22,517 nt of DNA, from NCBI GenBank assembly GCA_945901125.1, contig CAMDKD010000043.1, positions 1 through 22,517 on the forward strand. The letters run 5' to 3'. A program made the translations under genes and the position numbers. The notes beneath the pieces were generated by a model. The model ran no database searches. It was given only the letters and a program-made list of their open reading frames with translations, and had not been told where the DNA came from. Each line of letters begins with the position of its first letter. Position 1 is the first letter of the stretch. Below are positions 1 through 7,323 of this stretch, in pieces. This DNA comes from Bordetella parapertussis. GTDB taxonomy: Bacteria; Pseudomonadota; Gammaproteobacteria; Burkholderiales; Burkholderiaceae_C.

Positions 1-145
1 CTCAGCAGTTGAAGAAATCAAAAATGAAAGGAGTAAAAAACATAGAACAGCTAAACTTATCCACAACCGAGTAGACCAAATTTTTTAAAACTAGCGGCTC
101 AATTTTGGTTGCAAATAGTGGCTCACTTTGCGGTGCAATTCAACA
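1..145. mobile_element. Probable IS21-family insertion sequence end (partial, continues left of window)
   Basis: Read on the minus strand from 145 leftwards, this begins TGTTGAATTG, resembling the TG-starting ends of IS21-family elements. Two imperfect tandem copies of a 24-bp unit lie inside it, near 92-115 and 117-140 (TAGCGGCTCAATTTTGGTT and TAGTGGCTCACTTTGCGGT). They match at about 18 of 24 positions. Multiple terminal repeats of this kind are characteristic of the IS21 family. The border falls exactly where the Res reading frame stops making sense, and the element supplies the stop codon. No transposase is visible; a short frame at 3-76 could be the tail of an element ORF but is unidentified. 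Family assignment is from end structure only. Confidence 0.55.
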
Positions 146-1201
146 AACACGCCATTGGCCGGACTCCAGAGACTTTTCAATATGGTCGATGCGCCAACCT
201 TGGTAGCCCCGGTTATTCGTGGTGTCTGCCAAATCGGTTTTGGCGTTCAACCAAGCGCTGGTTTTGTAATTGAGTTCGCCTGCTTTGTTACGAAACCAGA
301 GTTTGAGTTTGGCTTTGGGCAATTGCCCTTTGGCGATTTGCGTGTCTGCCAACTCAAGTTGCAAACTGCCTGCGGGGTTGTCTGCGTCCACGGTCAGCAC
401 TTCGATTTTTTTGACCAAGCCTTGTTGGTAAGCCTGTGCGGGTGTGAGCCGGTACACACAGTTGCGCGCTTGGTCGCTGGCGTGCGTGGCCGAGTAACGC
501 AGCTTGGCCAAGGGGCGCATGTCGGCAAATGCCTTGAGCGCGGCTTCGGTGTCCATGCCCATTTGCGGTTCGTCCATCACCACCACCGGGCGGCACCGCG
601 CCAAAGCTTGCAACCAAGTGAGGCCGTCTAGGGGCGCTTCGTTTTCTTCATTGCTGATCACCTTGCCCTGCCCGACAAAGGCCTGGCTGTTCATCACCAT
701 GATGGCGGGCTGAGGGCTGTCTATGAATGTTTTGAGTTGCTGCAACCGGCTGCTGTCGTACTCAAAAGCAGGGATGGGGTGGGTTAGTTCGCCGACTTGG
801 GCAAGTTGCGAGCCGAAATCGGCCAGCGTGCCCATGACACCTGCGCGAATGGCGACGCTTGGCACGACGATGATGAATTTGTTCCAACCATAAACACTGT
901 GCAAGCGATACAAGGTGCGCAGATAAACCAGTGTTTTGCCAGTGCCGGTTTCCATTTCAACGCATACATCGATGGGTTGACCTTGCCTGGGTGTTGTCAG
1001 GTTCAGGCGTTCGTCGCTGATGCGATGGCGCTTGGCCATGTCGCAGATGTTTTTTTCCAGTTGATCCCAACTCAGCGGGCAGCGATTGCCCGCCAGCTCA
1101 TGCACTTGTGTTTTAGGTGTGCCATCAAACACCCGGACCACTGCGTCTACCGCATCGGTCTGGTAGTTCAAGGATTCAAGCTGGAAGGGCGTAGCAGTCA
1201 T
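140..1201 (-). pseudogene. Type III restriction enzyme Res subunit, C-terminally truncated
   Basis: Res subunits of type III restriction systems are ATP-dependent helicase-nucleases that act with a Mod methyltransferase. The 353 residues hold the first RecA-like helicase domain: motif I ETGTGKT (84-90), motif II DEPQ (210-213) and motif III SATH (237-240). Family members are usually about 900-1000 residues. The second helicase domain and the C-terminal PD-(D/E)XK nuclease are absent here. The frame ends Cys-stop inside the putative IS21-type end, so authentic coding ends near position 146. Start is the ATG at 1201, with no strong ribosome binding site. No mod gene lies upstream, where vapBC is found instead. 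This is almost certainly a non-functional remnant, although an ATP-binding fragment could still be made. Confidence 0.85.
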
Positions 1202-1310
1202 GTCAGCGCTGTTAAATGAGCGCTATGGTATCAACCAAATGGCATTAAATGCCTTTTAAATAACTAATAAATACTTGATACAGCCTCCTGTTCACTGCTC
1301 TTTTTTTTGA

Positions 1311-1339
1311 GGTATTACAATAGATTTAAAGGTAATACC
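1311..1339. promoter_or_regulatory. Palindromic operator upstream of vapBC
   Basis: A perfect 8-bp inverted repeat, GGTATTAC (1311-1318) and GTAATACC (1332-1339), with a 13-bp spacer lies 10 bp before the vapB ATG. It overlaps a -10-like TACAAT (1316-1321). VapB-type AbrB-fold antitoxins usually repress their own operon through such palindromes. The operator role is inferred from position and symmetry. Confidence 0.65.
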
Positions 1340-1349
1340 CGGAGCCAAT

Positions 1350-1589
1350 ATGTCAACAACCATGACCCTCAAGGGGCAAGTCACCATACCCAAACACATA
1401 CGAGATTCGCTGGGTCTCAAGCCTGGTGCGCAATTGGACTTTGCGGTCAACCGCGATGGTGATGTGGTGTTGCATCGAACAAATACATCCCAACCGCACA
1501 AAGCAGATCGCTTTGAAGCAGTGCGCGGCAAGGCTGATGTGAAGTGGCGTACCCAGGAATTGATGGCTTTATTGCGGGGCGATGACTGA
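1350..1589 (+). CDS. vapB: VapB-type antitoxin, AbrB/MazE fold
   Basis: A 79-residue protein whose N-terminal half reads MTLKGQVTIPKHIRDSLGLK and continues PGAQLDF, the swapped-hairpin SpoVT/AbrB DNA-binding domain (about residues 4-48). The polar C-terminal tail, ending MALLRGDD, would be the toxin-binding segment. It is expected to bind and neutralise the VapC encoded next and to repress the operon through the inverted repeat just upstream. Its stop TGA overlaps the toxin ATG by one base (TGATG), so the two are translationally coupled. The ATG at 1350 was chosen because it starts the AbrB domain and follows GGAGCC at a suitable distance. It sits beside a broken restriction gene in an accessory stretch. 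The family assignment is secure; calling it VapB rather than MazE rests on the PIN-domain partner. Confidence 0.9.
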   Translation: MSTTMTLKGQVTIPKHIRDSLGLKPGAQLDFAVNRDGDVVLHRTNTSQPHKADRFEAVRGKADVKWRTQELMALLRGDD

Positions 1590-1987
1590 TGCTGGTTGAC
1601 ACCAATGTGCTGGTGGATGTTTTACAAAACGATCCGCAATGGGCCGATTGGTCTATGGCCCAATTACAGGCGCAATCCAAGGTGCATCGGTTGAGCATCA
1701 ATCCGATCATTTATGCTGAACTCTCGCTGACCTTTTCCACAGTAGAAGCCTTGGACGCTGTGATCAGCAGCATGGAGATGGACTTGCTGGATATCCCGAA
1801 GCCAGCCCTTTTTCTGGCTGGCAAGGCGCTTGTTCAGTACCGCCGAGGCGGTGGAGTGAAAACCAATGTGCTTGCTGATTTTTTCATCGGTGCACATGCC
1901 GCAGTCAGTGGATTGCCTGTGCTGACACGCGATACGCGTCGCTATCAAAGCTATTTCCCCAGTATCAATCTCGTCACGCCCAAATAA
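1589..1987 (+). CDS. vapC: VapC-type PIN-domain ribonuclease toxin
   Basis: A 132-residue single-domain PIN protein. The acidic residues expected for metal-dependent RNA cleavage are all visible: D4 (MLVDTNVLVD), E44 (IYAELS), D97 (NVLADFFIGAHA) and D115 (LTRDTRRY). The length and the C-terminal TRDTRRYQSYFP block are typical of VapC. VapC toxins cleave specific RNAs, often initiator tRNA or rRNA loops, and are blocked by the cognate VapB. The target here cannot be read from sequence. The gene is coupled to vapB by a one-base overlap and is convergent with the DinB-family gene, whose original stop lies only 7 bp away. No active-site residue is missing, so the toxin appears intact. Confidence 0.92.
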   Translation: MLVDTNVLVDVLQNDPQWADWSMAQLQAQSKVHRLSINPIIYAELSLTFSTVEALDAVISSMEMDLLDIPKPALFLAGKALVQYRRGGGVKTNVLADFFIGAHAAVSGLPVLTRDTRRYQSYFPSINLVTPK

Positions 1988-1994
1988 AGCCGCT

Positions 1995-2534
1995 TTATGG
2001 GAAAGTGGTCTTTCCATCATCAAATATGGGCATAAAAGGCAAATCTGTAGAACCCACATCAATCCCCTGTTGCGTCAGCAAGGTGGTCACTTGTCCCTAG
2101 TGATGGGTCTGATGGTTGAACACATGCGTGACCAGCACCCAATGCGGTGCGGTTCTTTGCTTGCCGTCTACTTTGTTGACATAGGTCAGTGTGTGCGCCA
2201 GCCAGTCTGGCATCAGGGTTTGGGACCACTCACACAGCCGTTGATCTAACAGCGGACGCTGAAGGCTGAGTGCTTGAAAGCCGCCAAACAAGTCTTCAAC
2301 CAAAGGCGGCACTTGCGGCGGCTCTCCAGTGAAGCGCGATAAAAATGCCAAGTCGGAATACGTGATGTGGTTGAGGGTCAAGTAAATAGACTTAAAGAAC
2401 GCACCTTTGTCCGCATGCAATTCCTGTTCGGGCAGCAACGCGCAAGCGCGGTACAGCTTGGTGTTCATCCATTGGTTGTAGTCGGCCATCAACGGCTGTC
2501 CCAACAGGTGGCACAGCAATTGCTGGATACACAT
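1995..2534 (-). pseudogene. DinB-family protein interrupted by an in-frame TAG
   Basis: DinB-family proteins are small four-helix-bundle, metal-binding proteins, often thiol-dependent transferase-like and of unknown substrate. The region matches the family: ADYNQWMN near the N-terminus (first helix), LNHITYSDLAFLSRF with a metal-type His, and VTHVFNHQTHH near the C-terminus. That last motif normally continues HRGQ. Here codon 2097-2099 is TAG, at the position where Arg is expected. The same frame then continues with GQVTTLLTQQGIDVGSTDL and ends at a natural TAA at 1995-1997. The likely start is ATG 2534; an ATG at 2489 is the alternative. The truncated product would lose the last helix. It may be a recent pseudogene or a sequencing error. 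The family call is firm; the gene's state is uncertain. Confidence 0.75.
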
Positions 2535-2568
2535 CTCTGATAAACGACATAAACCAACGAGAGACCAA

Positions 2569-2757
2569 GTGAACATCCCGCCGCCGCCCTTTTGCCGCAC
2601 TTGCCGCAACCTCATGCCTTCGCAGTCGTCGAAGACAGGTTTACGCTGCGGCTTTGACTACTTCAAGGCTTCGGAAATCGCGCGCAAATTCAAGCTGATG
2701 TCGCACTTCCCCGAGGTCAAACCGGAGAACGCTTGCGAAAAATGGCATCCAAAATAG
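2569..2757 (+). CDS. Small conserved cysteine-motif (zinc-ribbon-like) protein
   Basis: A 62-residue protein starting at GTG 2569, just after GAGA at 2561-2564. It has a C-x2-C pair (C9, C12: FCRTCRNL) and later cysteines C27 (LRCGFDYF) and C56, which could form a metal site. The sequence reads like a compact conserved protein (SEIARKFKLMSHFPEVKPEN) rather than random frame. It ends at TAG. It is divergent from the DinB-family gene, with 34 bp between starts. No function is assigned: C-x2-C suggests zinc or another metal, but a rubredoxin or ribosome-associated role cannot be told from sequence. The non-ATG start and small size leave some doubt that it is expressed. Confidence 0.65.
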   Translation: MNIPPPPFCRTCRNLMPSQSSKTGLRCGFDYFKASEIARKFKLMSHFPEVKPENACEKWHPK

Positions 2758-2773
2758 TGCTGGCTTTTCAATA

Positions 2774-2790
2774 AAGCACCTTATTGGTGC
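2774..2790 (-). terminator. Weak terminator-like hairpin downstream of arsH
   Basis: On the minus strand a 5-bp stem GCACC/GGTGC with a 5-base loop (2776-2790) is followed by TTTATT, about 20 bases after the arsH stop. The stem is short, so this is only a candidate. Confidence 0.35.
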
Positions 2791-2809
2791 CCGGCAAGCG
2801 ACAAACAGC

Positions 2810-3511
2810 TTAAAGCACTTTGGGGTCGAGCGGATGCGCTTCTTTGCGTTCGCTGTACCGGTCCACCAGATAGTCTGACACCGAGCGTGTCAGCAGCGTG
2901 AACTTCACCAACTCTTCCATCACGTCGACCACGCGGTCGTAATAAGCCGACGGCTTCATGCGGCCGTTGTCTTCAAACTCTTTGTACGCCATGGCCACCG
3001 ATGATTGATTCGGTATGGTGATCATGCGCATCCAGCGCCCGAGCACGCGCATTTGGTTGACCGCGTTGAACGACTGTGAGCCGCCGTTGACTTGCATCAC
3101 CGCCAGCGTTTTGCCTTGGGTCGGACGCACCGCGCCCAGCGCCAGCGGTATCCAGTCGATTTGCGTTTTCATGATGCCGGTCATCGCACCGTGTCGCTCC
3201 GGCGAACTCCACACCATGGCTTCGCTCCAGCTGCACAGCTCGCGCAGTTCCACCACTTTGGGGTGTGTGTCGGGTGCATCGTCGGCCAGCGGTAAACCAC
3301 TGGGGTTAAAGAAACACGTTTCGCAGCCCATGGTTTGCAATAAACGCGCAGCTTCTTCGGCCAGCAAGCGGCTGAATGAGCGCTCGCGCAGTGAACCGTA
3401 GAGCAGCAAAATTTTCGGCGGGTGTTGCCACAGCGTGCCGCCGTGCAGTTTCTGGTTATCGGGTATGTCCAGCAGGTCCTGGCGCAGTTGTGGAATATCC
3501 GGCTTGCTCAT
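2810..3511 (-). CDS. arsH: ArsH-type NADPH-dependent FMN reductase
   Basis: A 233-residue flavodoxin-fold protein. The FMN phosphate-binding loop GSLRERS is at 39-45, and the ArsH-type stretch SSPERHGAMTGIMKTQIDWIPL follows at mid-protein. Length and the C-terminal extension past the flavodoxin fold (VKFTLLTRSVSDYLVDRYSER) match ArsH. ArsH proteins reduce flavin, quinones and metals with NADPH, and some oxidise trivalent organoarsenicals. No arsR, arsB or arsC gene is present. The gene is instead divergent from a Kef-type antiporter, with 78 bp between starts, so a redox-stress role is as likely as arsenic resistance. Start is ATG 3511; its ribosome binding site is weak. The family call is strong; the physiological substrate is unknown. 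Confidence 0.88.
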   Translation of the reverse strand: MSKPDIPQLRQDLLDIPDNQKLHGGTLWQHPPKILLLYGSLRERSFSRLLAEEAARLLQTMGCETCFFNPSGLPLADDAPDTHPKVVELRELCSWSEAMVWSSPERHGAMTGIMKTQIDWIPLALGAVRPTQGKTLAVMQVNGGSQSFNAVNQMRVLGRWMRMITIPNQSSVAMAYKEFEDNGRMKPSAYYDRVVDVMEELVKFTLLTRSVSDYLVDRYSERKEAHPLDPKVL

Positions 3512-3589
3512 AAAAGGCTTTTTTTTGAAAGTAAATACTTGGTGTCACATGAGGTGTACTGTCATGTTAACCATCTATCATCGCCACAG

Positions 3590-5314
3590 ATGGGCACCAT
3601 AGACACCGCATTGATTTACCTGTTGTTCGCCGTTGTCGGCGTGGTTGGCTGCCGTTTATTGCATTTGCCGGCCATCCTGGGCTATTTGCTGGCTGGTATT
3701 TTTCTGGGCCAGGGCGGGGCTTTGATTGAGCAAAGCGAAGCAGCGGTGGCCTCGGTGGCCGAACTCGGCGTGGTGCTGCTGATGTTTGTCATCGGCCTTG
3801 AATTCAATTTGCCCAAGTTGCTGCGTTTGCGCCAAATGGTGTTCGGTTTTGGCATGGCGCAGGTGCTGGTCACGTTGCTGGGAACGGTGCTCGGACATTT
3901 TTTGTTATCCCGCTTGTTGCCGTCTCTGGGCCTGGCCTGGGATTTGACCTGGCAGGGTGCCGTGGTGTTGGGCGCAGCGCTTGCCATGTCCAGCACCGCC
4001 ATCGTGGTCAAGCTGATGGCTGAACGCTCCGAGATGGACACCGGGCACGGACGCCGCGTCATCGGTGCTTTGCTGTTCCAAGACTTGGCGGTGGTGCCTT
4101 TGCTGGTGCTGATTCCTGCGCTGGGCCAAATGAATGAAGGCAATGTTTGGACCGAGTTGTCGCTGGCTTTGCTGAAAGCCTCGGTGTTGGTCGGCCTGCT
4201 GCTATGGGGCGGCCAAAAAGCCATGCGCGTGTGGCTGCGCGTGGTCGACCGGCGCGACAGCGAAGAGCTGTTCATGTTGAATATTTTGCTGGTCACTTTG
4301 GGCTTGGCCTGGGTGACCGAGCACGCTGGACTGTCCATGGCCATGGGCGCATTCATGTCGGGCATGCTGATTGCCGAAACCGATTACAAGCACCGGGTTG
4401 AGGAAGACATACGTCCGTTTCACGATGTGTTGCTGGGCTTGTTTTTCATCACCCTGGGCATGAAGCTGGACTGGCATGTACTGCAACTGCAGTGGCCATG
4501 GGTCTTGGTGCTGGCAGTGATTCCTGTGGTGGTCAAGGCAGTGTTGATCGGTGTGCTGGCTTACATAGGCGGTGCCGGCAACGGCGTGGCAGCGCGCACC
4601 GGTATTTATTTAGCGCAGGCGGGTGAATTCGGTTTTGTGCTGCTCACGCTGGGTTTGGCTCAACATTTGATTGAGCCGCGCTGGTCCAATCCTGTGCTGG
4701 CCGCCATGGTCTTGTCCATGATCGCCACACCTTTTTTGATTCAACACGCGGACCGTCTGGTGTTCCGGTTTTCGCCGGACGACTGGTTGACGCAATCGCT
4801 GCAAATCACCAGGCTGGCCAGCCACGCCATGGCCATAGACCACCATGTGCTGGTCTGCGGTTTCGGCCACACCGGGCGCAATCTGTGCCAGTTGCTCGAG
4901 CAGCAATCTATTTCTTATATTGCGTTGGACGTGAACCCAGAGGTGGTCAAGGCCGGGGTGCTGGACGGCCATCAGGTCGAGGTGGGCGACTCGTTTCAGA
5001 TGTCCAACCTGGTATCGGCAGGCCTTAACCGCGCTTCTGCCGTGGTGGTCAGTTTTGACGATACCGCTACCGCGCTGCGTGTGATTGAACTGGTGCGCGC
5101 CCATGTGCCGCAAGTGCCGGTGATTGTGCGCACCCGCGACGACCACGACATGGCTTTGCTCAAACAAGCCGGGGCCCACGAGGTGGTACCCGACGCTTTC
5201 GAGGTCAGCCTGAGTCTGGCCACCCACACCTTGAGTCTGATGGGTTTGCCGGCCGAGCAGGTCAACCGGCTGGTCTTGTCTGAGCGCGAATCCCAATACG
5301 CCGGACTGAAATAA
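3590..5314 (+). CDS. Kef-type K+/H+ antiporter (CPA2 family) with RCK/TrkA-N domain
   Basis: A 574-residue inner-membrane protein. The N-terminal ~390 residues are a run of hydrophobic helices with CPA2 antiporter signatures such as ILGYLLAGIFLGQGG near the start and LFFITLGMKLDW later. From about residue 420 a soluble RCK/TrkA-N domain begins with the nucleotide-binding motif GFGHTG (424-429), followed by LDVNPEVV and VVVSFDDTATALRVIEL. Such proteins (KefB, KefC, YbaL) exchange K+ for H+ and are gated by nucleotides and, in KefB/C, glutathione adducts. The start was set at ATG 3590, which begins the hydrophobic region; the frame runs back to 3422 through the arsH 5' region, and GTG 3554 is another option. 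KefB, KefC and YbaL cannot be separated here, so no symbol is given. Confidence 0.9.
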   Translation: MGTIDTALIYLLFAVVGVVGCRLLHLPAILGYLLAGIFLGQGGALIEQSEAAVASVAELGVVLLMFVIGLEFNLPKLLRLRQMVFGFGMAQVLVTLLGTVLGHFLLSRLLPSLGLAWDLTWQGAVVLGAALAMSSTAIVVKLMAERSEMDTGHGRRVIGALLFQDLAVVPLLVLIPALGQMNEGNVWTELSLALLKASVLVGLLLWGGQKAMRVWLRVVDRRDSEELFMLNILLVTLGLAWVTEHAGLSMAMGAFMSGMLIAETDYKHRVEEDIRPFHDVLLGLFFITLGMKLDWHVLQLQWPWVLVLAVIPVVVKAVLIGVLAYIGGAGNGVAARTGIYLAQAGEFGFVLLTLGLAQHLIEPRWSNPVLAAMVLSMIATPFLIQHADRLVFRFSPDDWLTQSLQITRLASHAMAIDHHVLVCGFGHTGRNLCQLLEQQSISYIALDVNPEVVKAGVLDGHQVEVGDSFQMSNLVSAGLNRASAVVVSFDDTATALRVIELVRAHVPQVPVIVRTRDDHDMALLKQAGAHEVVPDAFEVSLSLATHTLSLMGLPAEQVNRLVLSERESQYAGLK

Positions 5315-5471
5315 AAAGTAAACATTGACAATCGAAAACCCTAATTTTTGCTGAATTCACTTAAATTTATAGAATTCGTGCCGATATTGACAAATCTGAA
5401 GAATCGCTTGTGCGTTTTCTGACCCCTGCGGTCATGGCGTGCATTTTCCCATCATTCATCAAGGTGCCACC

Positions 5472-6083
5472 ATGTCCGACCCCGTTTTTCGTTCCATTTC
5501 AAACAAGCTTTCAGCTTGTGCTTGTTGCACACCGCCTTCCATGTCGCCAAGCGCCGGCATGGGCCGTCGCCAGTTTTTGAACTGGGGTGCCGCCGGTGCC
5601 GTGGCAACCGGTTTGGCTTTGGCCGCTCCCGGTGCAAGCATGGCCGCCAGCGGCAATTACGAATCCATGCTGCTCAACTGCATAGACCCGCGCTTCACCA
5701 CGCTGAGCTGGCAGTACATGGGTTTGTTGCAAGGCGTGAGCCGCGACAAGCTGGAAGACAACTACAGCCATTTCGTCATGGCCGGTGGCCCCATCGGTGC
5801 CGTGCACCCCAAGTTTGAAGCCTGGCACAAAACCTATTGGGACAACCTGGACATCACCGTGTCTTTGCACAAAATCAAGCGTGTGGTTGGTTTGACGCAC
5901 CGCGATTGCGGCGCCGCCAAATTGGCTTTCGGTGAAGCCGCTGTGTCTAAACGCGAAAGCGAAACCGAGGCACATGCCGAGGCGCTGGCCACCTTCCGCG
6001 AAGCCGTGAAGAAACGCCATCCCAAGCTGAGCGTCATCACCGGCGTGATGGACGTCAGCGGCAAAGTGGATTTGATCGGCTGA
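5472..6083 (+). CDS. Tat-exported beta-carbonic-anhydrase-like protein
   Basis: A 203-residue protein starting at ATG 5472; GTG 5439 is an in-frame alternative. A twin-arginine signal is visible: G-R-R-Q-F-L (RR at 32-33), then a hydrophobic run to A-S-M-A-A near 55-59, preceded by an unusually long n-region with a CACC cluster at 16-19. The mature part carries C70-I-D72-P-R74 and H143-R-D-C146. This is the C-x-D-x-R plus H-x2-C pattern that binds zinc in beta-carbonic anhydrases. The rest does not obviously match classical enzymes, so it is a family-related protein rather than a proven anhydrase. Periplasmic CO2/bicarbonate interconversion is the natural inference. It follows the Kef gene by 157 bp and may have its own promoter. 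Confidence 0.75.
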   Translation: MSDPVFRSISNKLSACACCTPPSMSPSAGMGRRQFLNWGAAGAVATGLALAAPGASMAASGNYESMLLNCIDPRFTTLSWQYMGLLQGVSRDKLEDNYSHFVMAGGPIGAVHPKFEAWHKTYWDNLDITVSLHKIKRVVGLTHRDCGAAKLAFGEAAVSKRESETEAHAEALATFREAVKKRHPKLSVITGVMDVSGKVDLIG

Positions 6084-6086
6084 TCA

Positions 6087-6110
6087 ACCAGCCACAGCCC
6101 GGGCTGGTGT
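6087..6110 (+). terminator. Hairpin after the carbonic-anhydrase-like gene
   Basis: Inverted repeat ACCAGCC (6087-6093) and GGCTGGT (6102-6108) with an 8-base loop, followed by only a weak GTTT run. It sits 3 bases after the stop and between convergent genes. The T tract is short, so termination strength is uncertain. Confidence 0.5.
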
Positions 6111-6134
6111 TTGTGCCCGGGTAAATGCGGCGCT

Positions 6135-7277
6135 TTAGAGCTGCGCCAGAAAACGCAGCAGGCAGCGGTTCACCGCCTCTGCCTGTTCCTGCTGCACCCA
6201 GTGCCCCGCGCCGGGAATCAATTCGCAGATACGCAAATCGGTACAGCCCTGGCCTTGCATTTTTTCAAACGCACCCGGGGTTTGTAACACGCCCCAATCC
6301 GCTGCCCCGCCTATAAAAGCCGAGGGCACGTTAATGGCTTTACCGCTGAACTTTGACAAGGCAGCGAAGTGCTCACTGTCGGTACCGCAGCGGTACCACT
6401 GCAATCCCCCTTGATAGCCTCTGCGCGTGTATTCCTGTGAATACACCGCGAGTTCTGCTTCAGATAACCACGCGCAAGCAGCGATGGCGGCGGCGTCCGG
6501 CATGAACTCGGCCACGGCCTGCGCCATGGTTTGATGCAAAGGCATGACGTAATAGTGCGGCAGCAAAGCCAGTTCCTGCGCCGTCCAGGCTTTCAAGTTG
6601 TGCGGCTTGTTCGGTGCCCAGTCGGCACTTTTCACGTGGTAGTAAGCGCGCATGAAATCGTGCAAGCCCTGAGGCGCGTGCCACATGTCGTCGTTGGCCT
6701 GCGGTCCGGCGTAATACCAGTGGTAATGCAGCCGTGGTGGATTCAGTTGTTTCAAGGCTTCGACTTCGCGCGTGAGATGCGCGTAGATCTGGGTTGCGGT
6801 GGCAGCGTCCGGCGGACCGCCGAACGGCGCGCTCATCAACACCACGCTGCGAAACACATCCGGGCGTGTCAGCGCGCACCAGGCCGAGACGGGCGAGCCG
6901 AAATCGTGGCCGACCAGCGCGTGTACATGCGAGTGACCCAGCGCCTGCACCAGCGCCAGCGTGTCGTCGACCATGTGGAGCAAACCGCTGGCGCGCCAGT
7001 CGCCGTCATAGCGGTCGTCGCTGCCTGTGGTGCGGCCGCAGCCGCGCAAATCGGGGGCGACCACATGAAACCCCGCCTGCGCCAGCGCGACCAATTGGTG
7101 CCGCCAGCTGTAAGCCAGTTCAGGGAAACCGTGCAACAGCAGCACCAGCGGTTTGGCGGCGCCTGCCGTGGTGTGCCCGGCTTCCAGCACGTGCATGTTC
7201 AGACCGGTGGAGATGTTTATCTGGCGCGACCTGACACCGTCGGGCAAGGGCAAGGGGGCTAATTCAGCGGAGGTCAT
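6135..7277 (-). CDS. Epoxide-hydrolase-like alpha/beta hydrolase
   Basis: A 380-residue alpha/beta-hydrolase-fold protein, likely cytosolic. The oxyanion motif HGFP is at 49-52, and the nucleophile elbow GHDFGS places Asp, not Ser, at 125. The catalytic histidine sits in GAGHW (H359). An aspartate nucleophile with HGxP and a large cap domain (LHYHWYYAGPQ region) is the pattern of soluble epoxide hydrolases and haloalkane dehalogenases; length and the HGFPE form favour epoxide hydrolase. Substrate cannot be told. It lies 46 bp downstream of the molybdoenzyme subunit on the same strand and is probably cotranscribed with it, which could hint at one aromatic or heterocyclic oxidation route. Start ATG 7277 gives the expected N-terminus, but the ribosome binding site is poor. 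Confidence 0.85.
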   Translation of the reverse strand: MTSAELAPLPLPDGVRSRQINISTGLNMHVLEAGHTTAGAAKPLVLLLHGFPELAYSWRHQLVALAQAGFHVVAPDLRGCGRTTGSDDRYDGDWRASGLLHMVDDTLALVQALGHSHVHALVGHDFGSPVSAWCALTRPDVFRSVVLMSAPFGGPPDAATATQIYAHLTREVEALKQLNPPRLHYHWYYAGPQANDDMWHAPQGLHDFMRAYYHVKSADWAPNKPHNLKAWTAQELALLPHYYVMPLHQTMAQAVAEFMPDAAAIAACAWLSEAELAVYSQEYTRRGYQGGLQWYRCGTDSEHFAALSKFSGKAINVPSAFIGGAADWGVLQTPGAFEKMQGQGCTDLRICELIPGAGHWVQQEQAEAVNRCLLRFLAQL

Positions 7278-7323
7278 AAGCGGTTTTAAGTGGAGTCGCC
7301 GCGCAAGGCAAATGCAAAGCGCT

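Noticed and set aside
128..631. 167-residue plus-strand frame over the restriction gene
   Set aside because: Antisense to the helicase motifs of Res, with no family resemblance; the minus strand is clearly the coding one.
2810..3511. Reading the flavoprotein as KefF because of the adjacent Kef antiporter
   Set aside because: Sequence has the ArsH-type GSLRERS loop and C-terminal extension rather than the KefF/quinone-oxidoreductase pattern; only the context resembles KefF.
5349..5377. Two GAATTC palindromes in the spacer before the carbonic-anhydrase-like gene, as a possible regulatory pair
   Set aside because: Restriction-site-like hexamers of this kind are expected by chance in AT-rich DNA, and no matching operator or promoter spacing was convincing.
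6531..7262. 243-residue plus-strand frame
   Set aside because: Shadow of the epoxide-hydrolase-like gene, whose catalytic motifs are on the opposite strand.
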